NCBI GenBank assembly: GCA_000309075.1
Contig: CANJ01000038.1
Coordinates: forward strand, 1 to 50,049
Direction: 5' to 3'
DNA from: Occidentia massiliensis
Lineage (GTDB): Bacteria > Pseudomonadota > Alphaproteobacteria > Rickettsiales > Rickettsiaceae
Length of the DNA stretch: 50,049 bases
In this document: piece by piece, positions 1 to 9,880 of the stretch
Position numbering within the stretch: position 1 is the stretch's first letter
Layout of the letters: every line of letters begins with the position of its first letter
Notes under the pieces: model-generated
What the model saw: only the letters and a program-made list of their open reading frames with translations
Database searches by the model: none
Told to the model about the DNA's origin: nothing
Translations under genes and position numbers: made by a program

Positions 1-404
1 TTTAAGAACTGCCCCTAAACCTTCCCCTACTAGTTCTACTATCCCCACCCTTTTTATGTCTTTCCTTAGATTTAAATGGCTTTCCTTGACACCCCTTTAT
101 TTTAAAGCTCAATATAATAACTTACTACTTTCAATAAGCTTTTCACCTATTATATCATATTTTTCTTTACTACAAGCAATTTTTTACTTAAAATTTATTA
201 TACTGTAGCATTTCTAAAACATTAGATCCACACTTTTTAAAAAATAAATTATATGACTTATTAGTGATTAGCAAGTTAATTAATATAATGTAAAATGTAA
301 TAACTCATACAAATTTCTTAAATTTACAAACATAACAATTATACATTATTAACATTTTCACTTCTTATGTCTCTAACATACCTAACTTTCTCTTAACATA
401 GTCA
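1..404. other. AT-rich leading region, no recognisable gene
   Basis: Downstream of the first ankyrin gene (which reads leftwards) and cut by the window edge. On the minus strand the first ~100 bases are open without a stop and give a protein-like short stretch, but it has no start codon and I do not recognise it. It could be the N-terminal side of a gene continuing beyond the window or a decayed fragment. The rest is AT-rich sequence with many stops on both strands. Confidence 0.4.
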
Positions 405-2693
405 TTATCCCATTGCTTTTACCATGTCCTCACTACCTATAATATTAAATATAGTATCTTTTTCACAAATATCTGTACCTACTATTTCTTTTATACAATT
501 TAGTTCATTTACCAATTGTTCAACCATACTACTTTTGTCTTCCTTACTTTTGTCAACAAGCAGCTTAATAATTTCTTTATCAAACAATCCAGTTCTTACA
601 TCTAAAGGAGTACGCCCTTCATTATTTTTAATATTAACATTAATTTTACAATGATTCAGAAGTAACATGACAACTTTATCATTATTATTCTGTATCTTAT
701 TACCCATATCACCTTCACTACAAACCAAGTTTTTTGCAGATCGTACAGCTCCATTACCTTCTAATGCTAAATGTAAAGCTGTATTACCATTTTCATTTTG
801 AGCATTAACATCAGCTCCTTGTTGCAAAAGAAACTTAGTATTTTTCAAATTATATTTTTTTACTGCATACATTAAAGCTGTGTAATCATTTTTATCTCTA
901 GCATTAACATTAGCACCAGCAGCTAAGAATATTTCTATAATATCTTCGTCACTACACTTTGCTGCTTTAATAAACTCTTCATTTAAAACTCTTAACCTCA
1001 TAATAGTAACTATCATATTATCACAGCAATTGTTTGGCAAAGCTTTTAGTTTAAAATCATAGAATTTAGAAAGCAATTCAGCAATACTAGTCTTCCCTTC
1101 CATTATTATACCTGGATCTACTCGACTATAATTATTTCTAACACAAATCAAATCCCAAGCTGTGTTACCATCCTTATCTTCAGCATAAACATCTGCACAT
1201 GCTTTAAGAAGCAATTTAGTACCCTGTATATTACCATTTTTTACTGTCCACATTAATGGAGTTTTATCTTCTTCATCTCTAGTATTAACATTAACATCTT
1301 TAGTAATAAATATTTCAATAAGGTAATTTTCACCATTTCGTGCTGCATTAATTAGTTCTTTATTTTGAAATTTTTTATCTAAAGTTATAAAATCATAAAT
1401 TTTCAAAAGTAAACTAATGATACCTATTTTAGCTTCTAGCTTTTCATTAGTATCTTGCTTGCTACTAATAATTATATCTTGTGCTAATCCTAATATTGTT
1501 TTACCATCTTTGTTTTTCAATACAAAATTAACATCAGCTTTCAAAATCTCCTTCATACATTTCTTAATCTCTCTAAGGTCTTGAGCAGATTTATTACTAA
1601 CACCTCTTAACACTAAATGTAAAGCCGTTTCACCTTCTTTATTCTGAGCATTAACATTAACACCAAATTTAATAAACATCTTAACAAAATTAACATCACC
1701 TTCTTTTACTGCTAAATGCAAAATTGTATTCTCATATCTATCTTTAACATATACATTAAATTTCGAATGAGTAATAATTTGCTCAGCAATATTTTGATTA
1801 CCATTACTTATTGCTATATGTAAAGCTGTTTTACCTTCTTCATCTCTAGCATTAACATTAACCTTAGGATGTGCAATAATGTCTTCAATAAGATCTACAT
1901 AACTTCTTCTTGCTGCCCAGTGTAAAATCGTATCACCATTCTCATCCTTAGCATTAATATCAACCTCAGGATTTTTAATAAGTTTTCTAACAAAAGTAGT
2001 ATAATTTTCTTGAACAAGTAAATGTAAAACTGGATTACCATTTTTGTTTTTAGCATTAATGACATCAGCTCCTCGTTCAATAAGTATTGCAATTAAATCT
2101 ATATCACCACATTCTACTGCCTTAATTAATTCTTCGCCTAGATTTTCAAAATCAATCTTACAGAATTTCAAAAGCAGTCTAGCAATATTGTCTATAATAC
2201 TAAATTCTACATTATTATCTTTAACAATATTAGCATTCATACATGCTATCAGAAATGCTGTATAGCCTGCTACATCCTTAATACTAACATCAGCACCACC
2301 TTTTAAAATCTCCTTAATACATTTTTTAATTATTACAGAATCTTTAGTAGCCTTTTTACTACTATCATCTCGTAGCGCTAAATGTAAAGCTGTTTCACCT
2401 CTCTTATTCTGGGCATTAACGTTAATATTGTAATATCTAATACATTTCTTAACAAGATCTGGATAACCTTTCTTTGCTGCTAGATGCAAAGCTGTTTCAT
2501 CATTTCCATTCACAATTTTGTTATAAGCAACACATTCAATAATCTTCCTTTCTATTTCCTGTTCTTCAGTATAATTATTATTATATGCAATGCTTGAAAT
2601 AACTGCCTCTTCCATTTCTTGATTTAATCTATTAATATCCCGTTCACCTATTTCTCTATTATCTATTTTTTTACAAATTATCAATCCTGGCAT
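405..2693 (-). CDS. Large ankyrin-repeat protein
   Basis: A 762-residue protein built almost entirely of ankyrin repeats. The typical elements are seen many times: G(N/E)TALHLA at the repeat start and ADVNA(Q/R)(N/D) loops at the repeat end, for example near residues 60-100, 215-300, 325-360 and 590-670. Longer insertions separate several repeats. There is no signal peptide and no membrane segment. Ankyrin proteins bind other proteins; in Rickettsiales many are secreted by type I or type IV systems into the host cell, so an effector role is plausible but not shown here. The start ATG at 2693 gives a reasonable N-terminus (MPGLIICKK), and no in-frame stop interrupts the gene. It lies 121 bp downstream of another ankyrin gene on the same strand but lacks the conserved C-terminal region of that neighbour, so it is a different ankyrin subfamily. 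Confidence 0.88.
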   Translation of the reverse strand: MPGLIICKKIDNREIGERDINRLNQEMEEAVISSIAYNNNYTEEQEIERKIIECVAYNKIVNGNDETALHLAAKKGYPDLVKKCIRYYNINVNAQNKRGETALHLALRDDSSKKATKDSVIIKKCIKEILKGGADVSIKDVAGYTAFLIACMNANIVKDNNVEFSIIDNIARLLLKFCKIDFENLGEELIKAVECGDIDLIAILIERGADVINAKNKNGNPVLHLLVQENYTTFVRKLIKNPEVDINAKDENGDTILHWAARRSYVDLIEDIIAHPKVNVNARDEEGKTALHIAISNGNQNIAEQIITHSKFNVYVKDRYENTILHLAVKEGDVNFVKMFIKFGVNVNAQNKEGETALHLVLRGVSNKSAQDLREIKKCMKEILKADVNFVLKNKDGKTILGLAQDIIISSKQDTNEKLEAKIGIISLLLKIYDFITLDKKFQNKELINAARNGENYLIEIFITKDVNVNTRDEEDKTPLMWTVKNGNIQGTKLLLKACADVYAEDKDGNTAWDLICVRNNYSRVDPGIIMEGKTSIAELLSKFYDFKLKALPNNCCDNMIVTIMRLRVLNEEFIKAAKCSDEDIIEIFLAAGANVNARDKNDYTALMYAVKKYNLKNTKFLLQQGADVNAQNENGNTALHLALEGNGAVRSAKNLVCSEGDMGNKIQNNNDKVVMLLLNHCKINVNIKNNEGRTPLDVRTGLFDKEIIKLLVDKSKEDKSSMVEQLVNELNCIKEIVGTDICEKDTIFNIIGSEDMVKAMG

Positions 2694-2814
2694 TACTACT
2701 CTCTCCCTTATGATTTTTAACTAAAATAAATAATATTTAAATAATAATCAATAAAAATTAACTTTTTATAAATTTTACAATATAAATTTCCTAGCACTAA
2801 TTCACAAAAACCAG

Positions 2815-5118
2815 CTACAAGATACTTATTCCTCCCGATAACTCACTTATTTCTCCTGATAACTCCACATCATTCTCTTTTATTTTACATTTTTGATAAT
2901 ATTCCAGGTGACTTTCTTGACTTTCTTTTTCAATCCTTAATAAACTATAATCCTTGTGTAATATTACAGTATCATTTTTTAAACTATTCAAATCTGCTAT
3001 TTGTTTTTCTGTTCTAATAATTTTTAAAATACCATCAAGCAGTGGTTCTAATATAATTCTCCCCTGCGGTACAGTTTTAATAAATACCTCTATCATATTA
3101 AACATTTGAGATAGAAACATCACAGGATTTTTTTGATATTCACCTACCTTGTCATCATGATTACTTTCTTCCTTTGCAAAAGTATTTTCTTGTTGCTTAA
3201 ACTTGCCACATTCATTCCTTGATAAGCTTAACATAGTTATCAAAAGCTGTGGTGCCATCTTAATCAACTTATAATCATTAATAGTAATATAATTACTATC
3301 TTTAATCTTCTTCAAATTGTCATAAATAGAATAAAGGACCATAACTAGATTTTGATATGAGCTTTCCAATTCTTTTTGCCAAGAATTGACAAATTCATCC
3401 TTAATAAAAAAATTAGCTTGGCAAATACAATCAACATATTTTTGTAAGTCTATGAAATATTCACTCGGTACACCATGATCTAAAATATACCCTATAGTAA
3501 CCTTTATAATATAGTCTTTAGACTGTTTGTCTAACTCACCTTCTATTTGTATTGCTGTTCCAGTAACAATAGATTTAACTATAAAATCTTGAATTTTTTT
3601 TGCTAACTCTCTTTTTTTTCCCTCATCTAGTTCTTGACTGTAAGACCGTAACTGTTTAACAAATTGATTATTTAAAACAAGTTCTAAGTTATTAATATTA
3701 TTGATGCGAGCAAAAAGATTCTTATATAATAGTTGATCAATAGTATCTTTTTCCATCTCTTCAACAATATCATCAAAATTAGGGTTAGCTAAAATCTTAC
3801 TTACTTTCTCAACTACTTTTAATATTTCTTTTATCTCTTCACTATAACAGTCTTTAATCTTGACCTTACACACCCCATAAGAAATAAATAGCTTGATTAT
3901 TTCTTCTCGGCCACTATCTGCTGCTAATTCTAAAATAGTATAACCATATTTACTTTCAGTATTAACATCAGAACCAGCAGTGAGAAGCTTTTCAACAATT
4001 TCTTTATGACCATTTTTTACTGCTAGTTCTAAAGCTGTATAACCGTATTTATCTTCAGTACTAACACTAGCACCTGCAGCAAGAAGTCTTTCAACAACTT
4101 CCTTTCTACCATTCTTTGCTGCTAGCTCCAAAGCTGTACAGCCAAAACCATCTTCAATATCAACATCAATACCTATGGCAAGAAATAACTCAACAATGTC
4201 CTTTCTACCATTCTTTGCTGCCTTAATTAAGGCTCTGTCTATAGAGTCAGCACTAGCTCCTGCATTAAGAAATAGCTCGACAACGTCCTTATAACCATTT
4301 TCTGCTGCTAGCTCCAAAGCTGTACAACTAAAATTATCCTCAACATTAACGTTAGCACCAGCAGCAAGTAGCACTTTGATAGTTTCTTTCTTACCATTTC
4401 TAGCCGCTTCAATCAAAGCCTTATCTATAAAATTAATATTAGCATTTACTTTAAGAAATATTTTAATAATTTCTGTATGGCCATACTTTGCTGCTCCTAC
4501 TAAAGCAGTGTAGCCAAAGCTATCTTTAAAATTAATATTAGCACCAGCAGCTAATAATAGCTCAACAATTCCTTCTCGACCATTTCTAGCTGCTTCACAT
4601 AAAGCTTTATTGATAGAATCAGTATTAGCATTTGCAGCCAGCAATAGCTTAACAACCTTTTTATGACCACTCTCTGTTGCCCTAACTAAAGCAGTACAAC
4701 CAATACTATCCTCAGCATTAACATTAGCACCAGCAGCTAATAACAACTTAACAACATCTCTATGGCCATATTTTGCTGCCCAAGCTAAAGCTGTATAACC
4801 CCAATTATCTTTAGTATCAACATTAGCATTTGCTGCAAGTAATAGTTTGGTAATCCCTTTATGGCCATTTATTGCTACTTCAATTAATGCTCTGTTTATA
4901 CCATTAACACTAATACCTACAGCAAGTAATAACTTAACAACTCCCTTTTGACTATTTCTTGCTGCTTTAACTAAAGCATCATCTTTATCTTCAATTTTAA
5001 CATTTAAACCAAGAAATATTCTAACAATTTCTGCATCATTTCTTATTACTCTATACACATTATATACAAGTATAGTAGTTATTAATGTATTAACAAAATT
5101 TTGGACTTTTCTAAACAT
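2815..5118 (-). CDS. Ankyrin-repeat protein with conserved C-terminal domain
   Basis: A 767-residue protein with about a dozen consecutive ankyrin repeats (roughly residues 28-425), rich in the pattern KxVVKLLLAAGANVN and G(Y/C)TALxxAAKxGH. Some repeats are shortened forms of the type xIDRALIxAAKNGRK. A non-repeat domain follows (about 440-767), containing SYQNLVMVLYSIYD near 587-600, then EYQKNPVMFLSQ and PLLDGILKIIRTEKQ. The same domain and motif order occur in the ankyrin protein at 12295-13668, so this is a real domain of a paralogous pair. The N-terminus (MFRKVQNFVNTLITTILVYN) is hydrophobic and could be a weak membrane anchor. A conserved promoter lies upstream. The C-terminal domain is not one I can name. 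A host-directed effector role is inferred from the class only. Confidence 0.88.
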   Translation of the reverse strand: MFRKVQNFVNTLITTILVYNVYRVIRNDAEIVRIFLGLNVKIEDKDDALVKAARNSQKGVVKLLLAVGISVNGINRALIEVAINGHKGITKLLLAANANVDTKDNWGYTALAWAAKYGHRDVVKLLLAAGANVNAEDSIGCTALVRATESGHKKVVKLLLAANANTDSINKALCEAARNGREGIVELLLAAGANINFKDSFGYTALVGAAKYGHTEIIKIFLKVNANINFIDKALIEAARNGKKETIKVLLAAGANVNVEDNFSCTALELAAENGYKDVVELFLNAGASADSIDRALIKAAKNGRKDIVELFLAIGIDVDIEDGFGCTALELAAKNGRKEVVERLLAAGASVSTEDKYGYTALELAVKNGHKEIVEKLLTAGSDVNTESKYGYTILELAADSGREEIIKLFISYGVCKVKIKDCYSEEIKEILKVVEKVSKILANPNFDDIVEEMEKDTIDQLLYKNLFARINNINNLELVLNNQFVKQLRSYSQELDEGKKRELAKKIQDFIVKSIVTGTAIQIEGELDKQSKDYIIKVTIGYILDHGVPSEYFIDLQKYVDCICQANFFIKDEFVNSWQKELESSYQNLVMVLYSIYDNLKKIKDSNYITINDYKLIKMAPQLLITMLSLSRNECGKFKQQENTFAKEESNHDDKVGEYQKNPVMFLSQMFNMIEVFIKTVPQGRIILEPLLDGILKIIRTEKQIADLNSLKNDTVILHKDYSLLRIEKESQESHLEYYQKCKIKENDVELSGEISELSGGISIL

Positions 5119-5155
5119 TAACCATTTCCTTATTTATTACTAACTTCATTTAATA

Positions 5156-5183
5156 ATCATAAGTAATATTTTACTAATGTAAA
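5156..5183 (-). promoter_or_regulatory. Predicted promoter of the ankyrin gene ending at 5118
   Basis: On the minus strand a -35-like TTTACA (5178-5183) is separated by 16 bases from a -10-like TATGAT (5156-5161), 38 bp before the start codon. The same block, with nearly the same sequence, lies upstream of the paralogous ankyrin gene at 12295-13668. That conservation supports function or recent common origin. Confidence 0.5.
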
Positions 5184-5402
5184 TATTAAGACTCTAATAC
5201 GAAATAACTGTCCCCATTTCTACAAACACAAAATACACACTTATCTATATAGTTATACTAAAACATTTAGTAAACAAATATTAAATATATTATTATAAAT
5301 AATTAAAAATAATTAAATATAGTGTAATATAATTCTAATTATGGAATAAGAGTAAGAATAAATAGTATAAAAGGCAGGATTGATCAGATGATATATACTC
5401 AA

Positions 5403-5540
5403 TTAACATCAATAATTATGTTGTTGTCAAGTTAAGATTTGTGCTGCTTATGTATTAAAGTGCGCTCTGCCGCTCAACTTAATAACTCCTAGCAATTATT
5501 GATGTTAACCTTCGTCTACTCACTCTTCATTTCATAGAGG
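5403..5540. repeat. Palindromic dispersed element, copy 1
   Basis: Perfect 15-bp terminal inverted repeats TTAACATCAATAATT (5403-5417) and its complement (5494-5508) enclose a 76-bp interior. They are followed by a 31-bp tail (5509-5539). A second copy with the same tail lies at 17814-17946, but with its interior in the opposite orientation. Size and palindromic ends recall the Rickettsia palindromic elements or a small MITE. I cannot assign it to a named family. Confidence 0.75.
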
Positions 5541-6101
5541 TCATATAGATTAAGAATCATTAATACAATAAAAATATTTCTCTATTCGCATATTAATAAT
5601 TTTCTCAAGATCCTTTGAGTTACCATAACAATATTATTAAAGTTAAATAAGTTTAGAAAAGACAAGCCTGTTCATTATTAGTCTAAATATAAAATCACGC
5701 TCAGTAACACAGCGTTTCCAGCTTGGAAAACTGGATCTGTTTCATGTTACAATCAATATACTGTTAAAATAATTACTTTATATTACTTTATAGAATATAA
5801 TTCTTATTACCATAAATGAAAATTTTTAAGTCTAACCTATTAATAGCAGCTGCATCAATTTCTTATACATTGATTGTCTAATCTTGCCATAAGAAAGATC
5901 AATACTTTCAACTCAATCTTCAATACTAATAACCCCTTATTTTTTAGAAATACACCAGTATAACAGTTAGTCACTACACTAGTAAAGGCTGAAGCTAAGC
6001 CCATTGTAACCATAATAGCAATGTCTTTCTATTAAATACTGAAAAAGTTTTAAACCCATTATATAAAGTTAAATCTAATATTTACACATCAAAAATTTCA
6101 T

Positions 6102-7232
6102 TTAACTTATTATTATATTTTTTGTTACCTTTAAAACTTTATTCAAAGTCCTAAATAAGCCATATTTATGATAGTAAGCTTTAACTAATTTTGCTCTAAC
6201 ATATGTTTTAATAAGCACGTTCTCCACATTTTTTTCATAAGGAAAACAAATGATATTATTATATTTAACTTTTTTGACACTATTTTGAGTAATATTAATA
6301 AAATCATTTAAGTTTTCCTTAAATTTTTCTATAGATTTCACATAATTTCCAAATGCAAGATGCACGTTTTTTTTTGCCTCATCTATTGTTTCTTTATTTG
6401 TATTAGTTGCTATACCAACATTACCAATCTCTTCTTGAGCCAGTGGTATCCCATTAAAAAACTTATTTTTAATAAACACCACAGGACATCCACAAAGTAT
6501 AGCTTCTATAGCTAGTGAAGTATCTTCATATGTATAAAAAACTTCTGATTTACGAAATAATTCAGCAATTTGTAACTGAGTTGGAGAATCATTAAAATCT
6601 CGTGTTATTTCAAAACTATGTTTAGTAATGTTCATAAGCTTCTCATTATGAAAATAATGATATTTAGCTGCATAAAAACAAGAACCACGACGTTTTACAG
6701 GCTTTCTAGGTGGATAAAAAATATCAGGATTACAAAGCGGTATGTACAAAACATTAGCTTTACGTCCAACCACTGATTCCACTAATTTTTTAGTGTAAGT
6801 AAATATTATTTCTTTCTTGTCATATATCTTAGTTCCACCTAATAATCCAGGATAATTAAGAACATATCTCACAACTAAAGGAGCATTTAACGGATTACCA
6901 AATACAGTTTCTGAATATATAACTATGGGACATCGTTTATATTTAAAATGATAATTTAAAACATCCTTAGTTAATACTGGAGCAATTAAATCATATACTT
7001 CTTCCTGAGGCTTATCTATAGCACTTGTTACAATATAAGACTGATATCCAGCCAAATTTAGATGATGACAAAGTAAGTACAACCCTCTGACACCAGCAGA
7101 AGTTCTAACATACCTTGGTGCATATATATAATACGGATTACGTTGCATAGGATAGAGAGATCTCATCTTAGGATAACTTTTCTTTAGCATAAAAATATTG
7201 AAATTGTCACAAATATTTAAATAACATAACAA
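6102..7232 (-). CDS. Glycosyltransferase-like protein (GT-B type)
   Basis: A 376-residue protein whose C-terminal half has the look of a GT-B glycosyltransferase: YTYEDTSLAIEAILCGCPVV (roughly residues 235-255) matches the donor-binding region in which a Glu-containing helix follows an ED(T/S)xxxxE pattern. The N-terminal half has a GVRGLYLLCHHLNLAGY stretch (roughly 48-64), typical of the acceptor-side Rossmann domain. The likely role is sugar transfer onto a surface polysaccharide or lipid at the cytoplasmic face; donor and acceptor are unknown. There are no membrane segments. The first Met may not be the true start: MLKKSYPK at codon 15 is a good alternative. It stands alone between a long spacer and the symporter pair. 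Confidence 0.65.
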   Translation of the reverse strand: MLCYLNICDNFNIFMLKKSYPKMRSLYPMQRNPYYIYAPRYVRTSAGVRGLYLLCHHLNLAGYQSYIVTSAIDKPQEEVYDLIAPVLTKDVLNYHFKYKRCPIVIYSETVFGNPLNAPLVVRYVLNYPGLLGGTKIYDKKEIIFTYTKKLVESVVGRKANVLYIPLCNPDIFYPPRKPVKRRGSCFYAAKYHYFHNEKLMNITKHSFEITRDFNDSPTQLQIAELFRKSEVFYTYEDTSLAIEAILCGCPVVFIKNKFFNGIPLAQEEIGNVGIATNTNKETIDEAKKNVHLAFGNYVKSIEKFKENLNDFINITQNSVKKVKYNNIICFPYEKNVENVLIKTYVRAKLVKAYYHKYGLFRTLNKVLKVTKNIIIS

Positions 7233-7573
7233 ATTATTAAGACATAGATAATTAAAAGTTACATAGATATACTACTTCCTTCAAACACTCTCTCGCTATT
7301 AAATTTTTTCCCTTCATCGTAGACTTACATATTCTAAAATATACTTTTCTTCTTCACAACTTATTAGCCACAAGTATGTTCTATAAATATTTAACTAGAA
7401 TCTTTGTAAAGCATCGCTATAGTATATATAAATATAAATTACGTCAATAATATTTAGTCATAAAAACATAATTTATTGGTGATTTGAATAGTATTCATTT
7501 TTAATTTTTTATTGTCTTGAAAAAACTTTGTAACCTATAGTTCTATATAATACAATATACTTTTAGTTCATAA
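7233..7573. other. Intergenic spacer, nothing recognised
   Basis: About 340 bp of AT-rich sequence between the upstream end of the glycosyltransferase gene and the downstream end of the first symporter. It must contain the promoter of the glycosyltransferase gene, but I see no clear -35/-10 pair, no repeat, no tRNA-like fold and no open frame of interest. Confidence 0.4.
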
Positions 7574-9697
7574 TTAACTCATTTCTTTATTAACATTGTC
7601 TGTTTTCTTAAATAATTTATACCTACTTTGTCTGGGCCTAAAGGACATTAACACTACCACACCAATTACCAATAAAATACATACAACGCTAAATTTAAGG
7701 TTAAATCCTACAATGAAATCAAAAAACATAAAGTTGTGATGATTATTAAATATTTTAAAAACCAATATTCCTAAAGGGATACCAGTCATTATCATAAATA
7801 ACGCTATATACCACTTAACTAAATGCCACATCATCATAAGATTTAGTAAAAAACATATCGATGGAACTTGGGCAAACTCACCCACTAATGCTAAAATAGT
7901 ATTTATAAATACCAATATATAAAATACAGCAACGTGCCAGACAATGCCTACATATTTCCTACAGAATTCTGACGACCAGAGCTTGTGTGTCATAAGTGCA
8001 GTAACTATTGCAAATGATGATAATAAGAAAAAAATAATAATTTTTAGGTTGGCAGCAAATAACGCACTATTAGCTTTATCTGCAAATAACATCGTAACTA
8101 ATGACAATGCCATAGAAATAGCAAAATATATATAAAGATGTTTTTCAAGATTAAAAGAGTTATTATAACAATAATGAACTATATGATCCCATCTTAATCT
8201 ATAGGGCAATAGTTTAAAAAAGTTAGATATTTCCCGTCTTCTCCGATGCTTCTTTGCTTCTATCATATATAGTGGCCTTCTATCTTTAGGTCCTACCCAC
8301 CCGCCAGGTTCTCCTAACAAATAGTGCATCACCATCATAACTATAAAATTAACTATAGTCGCAGGCATTATGTTCCCTATAGGAAAATACTGGTTATAGT
8401 AACGATCCCATATAATAACAGCTAAAGCACCAGATATCATCCCTGATAACATCACTCTAGTACTACTCCTAAATCCTAAAATAGTAAATAACAATGGAAT
8501 ACCTACTACAGGAGTATAAAAGCTAGCCCCTAGCAAAATTACTCCTAATAAATTTTGCCGTGACAATGCCATTATTAAAGCAATAATACTAACTAATACT
8601 GCAAATACCCTAACAGCTCTTAGCTCGGTTACATTATCATCTCGTAATATTTTATAAGGTTTACACAAATCATTTACAAAAATAACTGAAGCAGTATTAA
8701 TACAAGAATCAGCTGTAGACATAATCATTGCAGCTATTCCAATCACTATTAATCCTTTAAAACCAGGATATGAATAACTATCTATTATATACATTACTAA
8801 ACTACTTGCTTTTATATTTGGATTTACTGATAGCAACACTAGACCAATAAAACCAGTAATAAATAGGAAAAACAAAAATGTAATGGCAGAAACTTTAAAA
8901 GATGCACTTACTTGCCTGGTATTTTGAGCAATTAAAACCCGTTGAAACATCGCTGGATTAAAACAAGGTACAAGACAATAAAAAAATACTCCATAATAAG
9001 TAAGTACTGTAGGATCATGAAAATCTAATAATAATTTGGGGTCAAACATAGGGTAAGTAGTTAAAGTATGAGTTATTGCTTCAAGGCTTCCAAACGTACT
9101 CCAAATTAATAACGCAAGAGTTGGAACAAACGTGCCAAAAGTTAAGAACTGGAATATATCAGTAAATATCACTGCTCTGATCCCACCAAATACTGAATAT
9201 ATAACTACTATCATAGTACTAATTAAGGTTGCATAGAAACTATGTACCCCGAAAAAATAATTAAAAACACTAGAAAATACTTTAATTTGACTAGCAAGAA
9301 AACCAGCAGATATAATTATTGAGCTAACAGCAGTAATAGTTCTAACACTATTGCCATACAAATCTCCCATTACTTCTGGCAAAGACAGCTTTCCTAAGAA
9401 CTCTTGCATTCTAGGAGCTAATATATAAGCTATAAGAAGTAAATTTATTACTTGTCCTATATTATTAATTGCAAGTATTCCAACTGTATATATCTCTGAT
9501 ATTCCAAATGAAAACGATCCTCCACCGATCCATGTAGCAATCATAGTAGCGCTAAGAGCTGCTGTACTAAACCTCCTACCACCTAAAGCATAATCTTGCA
9601 TGGACGTAACTCCCTTACCATACCATAAGCCCATAGCAAGAGTAATAAATAAAAATAAAACTATTGATACTAAGTCAGCATCTATATTCCTTAACAT
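7574..9697 (-). CDS. Sodium:solute symporter family protein, copy A
   Basis: A 707-residue membrane protein. Residues ~1-470 are a sodium:solute symporter (SSS/PutP-like) core with many hydrophobic helices. MQDYALGGRRFS follows TM1, and STADSCINTAS (about 326-336) fits the Na+-site helix of the family. After a basic loop (EAKKHRRRREIS) comes an unusual C-terminal extension of about 190 residues with some five more hydrophobic helices, making it longer than ordinary PutP (about 500 residues). The substrate is not deducible; amino-acid or other small-solute import with sodium is the family role. Some SSS proteins are fused to sensor kinases, but no kinase domain is present here. It is a tandem duplicate of the equal-length gene at 9881-12004, with nearly identical C-terminal parts. 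Confidence 0.9.
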   Translation of the reverse strand: MLRNIDADLVSIVLFLFITLAMGLWYGKGVTSMQDYALGGRRFSTAALSATMIATWIGGGSFSFGISEIYTVGILAINNIGQVINLLLIAYILAPRMQEFLGKLSLPEVMGDLYGNSVRTITAVSSIIISAGFLASQIKVFSSVFNYFFGVHSFYATLISTMIVVIYSVFGGIRAVIFTDIFQFLTFGTFVPTLALLIWSTFGSLEAITHTLTTYPMFDPKLLLDFHDPTVLTYYGVFFYCLVPCFNPAMFQRVLIAQNTRQVSASFKVSAITFLFFLFITGFIGLVLLSVNPNIKASSLVMYIIDSYSYPGFKGLIVIGIAAMIMSTADSCINTASVIFVNDLCKPYKILRDDNVTELRAVRVFAVLVSIIALIMALSRQNLLGVILLGASFYTPVVGIPLLFTILGFRSSTRVMLSGMISGALAVIIWDRYYNQYFPIGNIMPATIVNFIVMMVMHYLLGEPGGWVGPKDRRPLYMIEAKKHRRRREISNFFKLLPYRLRWDHIVHYCYNNSFNLEKHLYIYFAISMALSLVTMLFADKANSALFAANLKIIIFFLLSSFAIVTALMTHKLWSSEFCRKYVGIVWHVAVFYILVFINTILALVGEFAQVPSICFLLNLMMMWHLVKWYIALFMIMTGIPLGILVFKIFNNHHNFMFFDFIVGFNLKFSVVCILLVIGVVVLMSFRPRQSRYKLFKKTDNVNKEMS

Positions 9698-9779
9698 TTC
9701 TCCCCTCTATTTAACTGTTGCTTAACATAAGTTAACTAATATTGTTTAAATAAAACACAACTGTTAGCTATTTAAATCT

Positions 9780-9803
9780 ATTATAATGAGATTAACAATG
9801 CAA
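9780..9803 (-). promoter_or_regulatory. Conserved upstream block of symporter A
   Basis: On the minus strand TTGCAT (9798-9803), 12 bases, then TATAAT (9780-9785), followed by ATTTAAA and an AGTTG further on. The same arrangement with the same 12-base spacing lies upstream of symporter B. The spacing is short for a standard -35/-10 pair, so TATAAT may be the -10 with another -35. Conservation between the copies is the main evidence. Confidence 0.4.
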
Positions 9804-9880
9804 CTACTATTAAATATTTACTAGAAACACTTCCCTCTATAAATTCACAAGCAATATAATAACACTTTAATATCTCAACA

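Larger units (their letters stand above)
5119..6101. other. Gene-free spacer of about 1 kb with a palindromic element and coding debris
   Basis: No intact gene. It holds a promoter region (5156-5183), a palindromic element (5403-5540), a small hairpin-like stretch near 5715-5735 (TCCAG...CTGGA) and possible coding debris around 5816-6030. On the plus strand, ATG at 5816 opens a 21-residue hydrophobic signal-like peptide, a stop, then 15 more codons beginning SCHKKD, which could be the remnant of a lipoprotein signal. On the minus strand a 52-codon frame covers about 5874-6030. Neither is convincing as a live gene. Confidence 0.5.

Noticed and set aside
405-5118. Regularly spaced DNA repeats within the ankyrin genes that could look like a repeat array
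   Set aside because: They follow the 33-residue ankyrin period, vary in sequence and are fully explained by coding. No CRISPR-type identical repeats or cas genes are present.
5874-6030. A 52-codon minus-strand frame (MVTMGLASAFTS...) that faintly recalls the N-terminus of AmpG-like MFS permeases
   Set aside because: The resemblance is limited to about ten residues, the continuation does not follow the family, and there is no ribosome-binding site. It is mentioned only as debris.
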